Assembly (NCBI GenBank): GCA_036873135.1
Contig: JAPTYO010000001.1
Coordinates: 40,324,774 to 40,388,773 of the forward strand
Reading direction: 5' to 3'
Length of the DNA: 64,000 nucleotides
Origin: Clarkia xantiana subsp. parviflora
Taxonomy: Eukaryota > Streptophyta > Magnoliopsida > Myrtales > Onagraceae
Shown here: positions 58,500-64,000 of the stretch, piece by piece
Layout of the letters: every line of letters begins with the position of its first letter
How positions within the stretch are numbered: position 1 is the stretch's first letter
Made by a program: the position numbers and the translations under genes
The notes under the pieces: model-generated
The model's database searches: none
Told to the model about the DNA's origin: nothing
What the model saw: only the letters and a program-made list of their open reading frames with translations

Positions 58500-60070
58500 A
58501 TCCTTTTGTTCATTTCGACAGCTGCACCACAAAATAAGAGAACTGGACTATTAACTCAGGTATGTATGAATCGCAACTCAAACATAGTAATCAATGAGGA
58601 ATTTCACGATTCTGTAGTTTTTTTTTTTTTGGAACACAAAACTAAACAACGAAGCGTGAAATTTGAGGATTCATGAACATGAAGACAACTGAAATTATCT
58701 CACAGACCGAAAATCAATTCCTCGCCATTGATAATCTTAAATCTTAAAGACTAAAAGAAAATCAGTAAGGAAGTCACAAAAATCCAGTTACACGAAAGAA
58801 TTTTGAACAGAATTAACTTCTGAAAATTCACTGTGTGCAGAAACCCTAGAAATGTAACTGAAAAGAGTAGAATAAAGCATGAGACGAGGAGATTGTACCG
58901 TCGGAAGGTGAAGATTAGGTAAAATGTGGAGTCACCGACTGAGTTTCCCACACCAAATTGGCCGGACGAGGAATTTCGCCGCCGGTGACGGTTTCTTTGT
59001 CTTGAGCAGTCCGCTGGTTTCTCGTCAGTGTCCAAAATGGAGAAAGTAGAAGATGAGGCCGTTTTTCTTATGGGCCGAACCAGTTTTTCACTGATTCTAA
59101 TGGCCATGGGTCCTATGAGTTAAGATAGACATTCCGACTATCGGAATGTCGGAATACAAAGTCCTCTCACAGTGGCAAGCAAGTAATAAATGCCAAGTTT
59201 GATGGCATTATTATATTATTACACAGTCGGAATCTTGTCGGATCCTAGTTATCGGAATGTATATCTTTTACCGGGTCCTATTATATGAATTATTCGGTTC
59301 AAATTCTTCTAGTAAATTATTCGGTCGGTACAAAACCAGTGTTAATGATTCAGCCTGAGAAAAAAAAAAAAAAAAAAAACTGGTTTTGTTGCATTTTACA
59401 TTTTTAGACTGATTTTGGCGCGGATATAAATCAATTTGATAGTTGAGACACCGAACATTAACATTTTAAATTTATGTAGTAGCTCGGGATGAAATTGGTG
59501 CCTTGGTTGAAGGTCAAAATGACTCGTATAACGACTTCAGGATGAATAACATAAAAGCAAGCGCTTTGTTACTTCTAATTAAGCTCGCAGTCGAGAAATG
59601 ATGGAACACATTGGAGTTTGAATCAGAAGATGATGCTGTAATGAACGCAATCAAGAACCCTTCTATACCAAGTGAGACAACAATTAACAATATGACCTAT
59701 ATTTTGAACTGTTTAAGTTCTGAGCCATTGATACAACACAAAACAATATATATATCGACACAATTTCCATCCAACTAGTATATGTTACAACTCAACCACA
59801 TACCCAACTTGTGAGTCCCATCCTATATACACAACTGCAGTTCAGCCACTCAATTTTACAACCCGACCCGAAACCCGCGACCCGAATACAATACTCATCC
59901 ACCAAATGTACAACAACTTAGGATCCATCAATCAACTCCTTCAACACTCACTTGCCTGTTTTTCATATGGTATGCAGAAAATTACATTACAAAATTGAAG
60001 ACTCCATTTGAAGACTCCAATTGATATGAAGATGAAGAACAAGAACCCAGGAATTACCTTACATTACATA
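58500..60070. other. Region between the F-box pseudogene and WIT, with small foldback elements
   Basis: A minus-strand open frame at 58751-59107 looks like chance or old leader sequence. A small inverted-repeat element lies at about 59122-59272; its ends carry AGATAGACATTCCGACTATC and the inverted counterpart near TATCGGAATGTATATCTTT. A fragment of the GGGTTAAGAACCT family lies at about 59390-59490. No gene was recognised. Confidence 0.45.
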
Positions 60071-60075
60071 GCTAG

Positions 60076-63000
60076 CTAGATAGGTGTTGATGGTAATAAT
60101 CCATCCTCGGACAATGTATTCCCGTTACGGTTAGTAGAAGATTCTACGTCGTCCCGGTTTTTGTTCTTGTCTGTAAAGGAATACCCCTTTGCTTCCCTCA
60201 ACTTCTCCATCAAATAAGTTTTCTCCTCTACTAATGAACAAAGCTGTATCATAATAATTAGGGTTAAGAATCGAAAAACAGTTACAATTTACTTCATGCT
60301 GCTAATCGTTGTCTTAAATTAAAAAATGTCATATTCAGATTTGTTGTTTTTCACTTTTTTTCGACTGGTTTTAGCGTTTTAAGCAACAAATATATGTTTT
60401 TTACTTCTACAAAGTATCAGATTGGTTGCTCATGATTTATGATGATTTTGATGCTCACAAAAGAACAAGGGTTAAGAACCTAATCACAGTCCAAAGTTGC
60501 ACCATGTTACTTTTATATATTTCAGGTTTAAATTGATGTTAATAGGTCTCCAAGATTTCGTTTTCATTATTAATCTTTTTTCTTACGTCCATTTTTTCCT
60601 ATTAAATTTGACGGTTTTGGTTATGAGTTTCTTCAATTTATGTATATTTATACCAATTAAGTTAAATTGATGAACCTCGGTTTTGTATAAATTATTCAAT
60701 TTCACTGTATATACACCCTAATTGACATAAATTAAAGGGGAGCATATTGTCATTTTGCTCTTTTTTCTTCTTCAAAATGCTCTTGCGCATGAATTTATGT
60801 AACTCTAAACCCTAAGTTCGTCATATTTAACAGAAAAAACGGACGAAAAATCAAAATTCAACGAAAACGAAACCTAAGACACCTATTAGCAGCATTTAAA
60901 CCTGGGCACCTAACAGCAACATGGTGCAAACTTGGAACTGTGATTAGATTCTTAACCGACCTAACATCTAGCACTTCAATATTGGTTCAACTACGTAAAA
61001 GAAATCCAGCTAACTATTTGGTATTTAACCCAAAAAACCAATCTTGGTGTGCAAGAAAGTATGTTTTTACCTGCTTCTGAATACGCTCCCGTTCATAAGC
61101 AAACCGAACTATCATATCCATAACAACTTTGCTTCTCATCTGAATTTCTTCCGCCCCGGCGTTCTTCGAATCGTTAACTTCATCCAAACGAATCTCGAGT
61201 TTTTCAATCTCACCCCTCAATACACTTAACTCTTCATTAAGTTCTGCATTAACTTCTTCTGCAATAACAGCCCTGTTTTCGGCCTTAGAAACCTTCGATT
61301 TCAAATCCTCGATCAATGTCTCCATGTCCCATATCGCAGAATACAACATGTTCTGCTGTTCCTGGCCCGCCTCTGACGAGACTCGAGCGTGCTGCAAATG
61401 CATATCGACTTCTCTCAGCTGCTTTTCCAGAATGGTTAGCTTCTCTGACTTGCTCGCCAAGTTACCTTTCATAAAACTCAATTCTTCGGTCAACTCTAAG
61501 TTCGTTTCGGTTACTTGGGCTGCTCTGTTCTCTGCATCATCAGCTCGGTTCTCTGCTGCTTCGATGTTTTCCTTCAAAGAATCGACGAAATTTTCCATCT
61601 CATTTCGCGAATTTTCCAGCTCAGCATTGGATTCCTTGAGCTTTTCGCCGAGAGTTTTGATTTTTTCCAGCAAAGTGACAACCTCGAAGCTTTTGGCTCG
61701 ATAATCTGCGGTTATCTCCTTCAAGATCACATCTTTCTGCTTCATTTGTTCAAAGAAATCTTCCAATTGAGATTTCAGAGCTGCTTCGTTTCGAGCAAAG
61801 CTGTTACGGTTAAACTGGACGACTTGGAGGCGGCCAGCCAAGTCTTTGGAGATTCCCATGAGAACCTCGGATGCATTTTCAGCCTCGAGGAACCGGCCCC
61901 ACACAACGCCGGCTGCTTCTTCCATGTGAAAAGCAACTTGCTCAGTGTAATGTAGCTTCGTTTTCAGATCCAACTCGGTTTGTCTCGATTCGGTTAGGTT
62001 CTTCTCAAGAGCTAGCTCTCTTGCAAGAGATTTCTCGAGCATTCGGATAGCGTATTTTGGAAGTTGACTCGTTCTAAGATTCTGTTTCAGATTCAGATTC
62101 ATAACCCAACTGTCTTCGGATGAATCCCCGTCTTTCGCCCCTGCAAAACCACGAATATTCGTTCATGAAATTCTTCAAGATCATCGAAGTTTAAATGTTA
62201 GACCACACTTTCAAACCCAGAAAAATTTAGCGAAAAATGTGTATTTTTTAAGCCTAAAAATGGGGTCTATCAGAATTCTACGGGGAAAATCCCCTGCCCG
62301 AACCAATCCCTATGTGCCTTGTTCACATGTATGCTCGAGTTGTTTGGACAGTTTGTCAACTGGTCGGTCTAGATTTTGCAAAGATGCTTTTTTTGCTACT
62401 TACAAATGAATCAGCTTTCGCCCCTGCAAAACCACGAATATTCATCCATGAAATTCTTCAAGATCATTGAGGTTTAAATGTTAAACCACACTTTCAAACC
62501 CAGAAAAATTTAGCTTAATAGGAGCCGAGCGAAAAATGTGTACTTTTTAGGCCTCAAAATGGGGTCTATCAAAATTTTACAGGGCAAATCCCCGCCCGAA
62601 CCAATCTATGCAAATCCTCGAGTGAAAAATGTGTATTATTTAGGCCTAAAAATGTGCCTTGTTCACATCTATGCAGAATTTTTAGAACAGTTTGTCAAGT
62701 GGTTAGTCTAGATTTCACAAAGATGCATTTTTTTGCTACTTACAGTTCTCGATCGAGTTGTGTAACATCTTAGCTACTTGCAGCTTGACCTCCGAGACTT
62801 GAATCTTCGACTGCTTTAACGACTCCTCACATTTGCGTAACTTCTCCTCCATTACCAAACACACTTCCGGGAACCGTCTGCACGAAGATATTTTACGTCG
62901 GGCGTCAACAATTTCCGCTGGTAAAATATCCAAGAAATCGTCGACCTCCCTTACCTCGGAACCCAAAATCACAGACAAATACTCGAATTCCAGTGCTTTC

Positions 63001-63257
63001 TCTATAAATTCTTCAGGGAAGTTACCATCAATTGCATTTCCATCAAGATCGTTGTTCCATGCCAGAATGTGCATCAGGAGAAGATGCAAATTCGACAACT
63101 TTTCTGAAGAACCCGACAAGTCCATGTCCAGTCTCATTATGACTTTCACTGCATTCTCTAGATTTTGTGCATCGTAATGAGTAGAGAAAGCATCCAAATG
63201 CGTATAACCCGTGTCTGAAATTGAATCTACATCCCCATTAACAGGAGAGTTATCCAT
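60076..63257 (-). CDS. WIT1: WPP domain-interacting tail-anchored-like protein (WIT), without a tail anchor
   Basis: WIT proteins are coiled-coil partners of WIP and RanGAP at the plant nuclear envelope; they help move and shape the nucleus. The three exons 62744-63257, 61071-62140 and 60076-60243 sum to 1752 nt, or 583 aa. The N-terminus matches the family (LENAVKVIMRLDMDLSGSSEKLSNLHLLLMHI in parts, FLDILPAEIVDARRKI). A second conserved block is AIRMLEKSLARELALEKNLTESRQ. Long coiled coils run through residues ~200-510 (NRADDAENRAAQVTETNLEL, KAENRAVIAEEVNAELNEEL). The reading frame ends TPI-stop at 60076, soon after LCSLVEEKTYLMEKLREAKG. Canonical WIT1/2 are about 100 residues longer and end in a transmembrane tail; none is encoded before the stop or in the next ~500 bp. 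It may be a soluble isoform, a truncated gene or a missed exon. WIT1 versus WIT2 is not resolved. Confidence 0.85.
60250..60474. mobile_element. Partial foldback element (GGGTTAAGAA family) in the last WIT intron
   Basis: Starting AGGGTTAAGAATCG, it matches the left half of 38778-39140 (TGCTAATCGTTGTCTTAAAT; GTATCAGATTGGTTGCTCATG is the related right part). It stops where the next element begins, which suggests truncation or nesting. Confidence 0.5.
60476..60959. mobile_element. TIR element in the last WIT intron
   Basis: The left end is GGTTAAGAACCTAATCACAG and the right end is its inverted counterpart (CTGTGATTAGATTCTTAACC). Inverted similarity extends past GTTGCACCATGTTAC, TAGGTGTC and TTTCGTTTTC for about 150 bp. 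The same termini appear in the SSL intron element. Non-coding. Confidence 0.75.
62141..62743 (-). repeat. Duplication of the exon-2 3' splice site region inside WIT intron 1
   Basis: About 280 bp is present twice in direct orientation, beginning at about 62130 and about 62415. Both copies hold CGCCCCTGCAAAACCACGAA, GAAATTCTTCAAGATCAT and CACACTTTCAAACCCAGAAA. The distal copy carries a perfect minus-strand acceptor (GGTTTTGCAG) and nine bases of pseudo-exon. Smaller repeats of AAAAATGTGTA and a variant of TTAGGCCTAAAAATG follow. Confidence 0.8.
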
Positions 63258-63389
63258 TGCTGCAGATTTTTCACTTCAGTAACCTGCTAATAAGCATGAT
63301 TCCATATCCATAATTAAAACCAGACATAATTTGTGATCATAAAGAAGACAAGGCAAGAAAACAAATGTCATTTTGATGGAAAATTGATT

Positions 63390-63960
63390 AAAAATCATCA
63401 CTTTATCATTTAGAATTATGGGTTCTTCCAATTACTCAAATTCATCAGCTAAGAAGCTAAATCGGGTTCATAATCAGTTCCATCTACCAAGATACATCTT
63501 TTCTTTGACTGGGAAGCTAATAAAAGACATCTCTTTTTTCATTTCGGATTATCGAGAACTTGACAAAATTCAAATTCTCTAAGCAACTATAATTGATAGT
63601 GTTTATCAGCTTCGGGTAAGTACACAACTTTGTATTCCACAACAGATGCTCATCTTTCATTTCAGTCAACCAAATGTTCTTCTAGTTACTCCAAAATCAT
63701 CAGCTAGGAAGCTAAATCAAGTTCATAATCAATCCCATATACCAAGATTCATCTTCTTAAACTGGGAGGCTAAAACAGACATCTTTCCTTTCGTTTCGGA
63801 TTATCGAGAACTTAAACATTCAAATTCTCTAAGCAACTATAATGGATAGTGTTTAACTGTTTATCAGCTTGGGGTAAGTACATAACTTTGTATATTCCAC
63901 AACAGATGCTCATCTTTCATTTCAGTCAACCCAATTCAGCAGAAACTGAGAATTTGATCT
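63390..63960. repeat. Two-copy direct repeat upstream of WIT
   Basis: About 240 bp occurs twice (about 63430-63680 and 63695-63950). Shared blocks include AAGCTAAATC, TTTCGGATTATCGAGAACTT, TTCTCTAAGCAACTATAAT, GGGTAAGTAC and CAACAGATGCTCATCTTTCA. It probably lies in the WIT promoter or 5' leader. Confidence 0.8.
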
Positions 63961-64000
63961 TTTTCTATGGTAATAATTGATAGAACTAAATTAACTTCAT

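Noticed and set aside
58751..59107. 118-codon minus-strand open frame with a hydrophobic end
   Set aside because: The hydrophobic part is T-rich chance sequence; at most it is leader of the F-box pseudogene.

Overview
The window is nuclear DNA of a flowering plant, most likely a eudicot. Short AT-rich introns with GT-AG borders, many small TIR elements and plant-only proteins support this: a plastid-type chaperonin 60 beta-4, a phytosulfokine precursor with the YIYTQ peptide, a WIT nuclear-envelope protein and a strictosidine-synthase-like protein. I cannot name the species. Gene models below come from manual splicing. For every host gene with both ends inside the window, except the F-box pseudogene, the exon lengths sum to a multiple of three.

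Layout. 1-3782 (+): the 3' part of a divergent MOR1/GEM1 (XMAP215) gene that stops where a TIR element (3818-4697) begins. 6150-8529 (+): an eight-exon, probably plastid, multi-membrane protein of the DUF2232 type. 9201-13196 (-): a complete 18-exon aminoalcohol phosphotransferase (AAPT1), 389 aa. 13.2-17.6 kb: AT-rich intergenic DNA with a hAT-like MITE and a tandem repeat. 17678-20209 (+): a strictosidine-synthase-like gene. 21125-36.7 kb (-): LEW1/NUS1, a subunit of cis-prenyltransferase. Its last intron holds an 11.8 kb insertion. 38098-41914 (-): chloroplast CPN60B4. 44223-44559 (+): a phytosulfokine precursor. 47348-52435 (-): a CACTA transposon with an intact four-exon transposase. 53911-54306 (-): a small bZIP factor. 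57376-58490 (-): an F-box pseudogene. 60076-63257 (-): a WIT coiled-coil gene without the expected membrane anchor.

The most unusual object is 21394-33239. It is a Ty3/Gypsy Tat-lineage LTR retrotransposon rearranged into a giant palindrome. One polymerase block (reverse transcriptase, RNase H, second RNase H, integrase) sits between two inverted, nearly identical copies of the element's 3' part (antisense intron-bearing ORF, polypurine tract, LTR). Gag, protease and primer-binding site are missing. The whole palindrome is flanked by a perfect 5-bp duplication (ATAAA), so it entered as one unit. It lies about 14 bp inside the last intron of LEW1, enlarging that intron from about 160 bp to about 12 kb. 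A LEW1 pre-mRNA crossing it could fold into a 3.5 kb double-stranded RNA hairpin, a possible natural source of small RNAs against this retrotransposon family.

Other recurrent structure: several foldback elements that begin GGGTTAAGAACCT, a tRNA-related SINE-like family (one copy carries a nested MITE with TAA duplication), and local tandem duplications inside introns of CPN60B4 and WIT that copy the 3' splice site and so create decoy acceptors.
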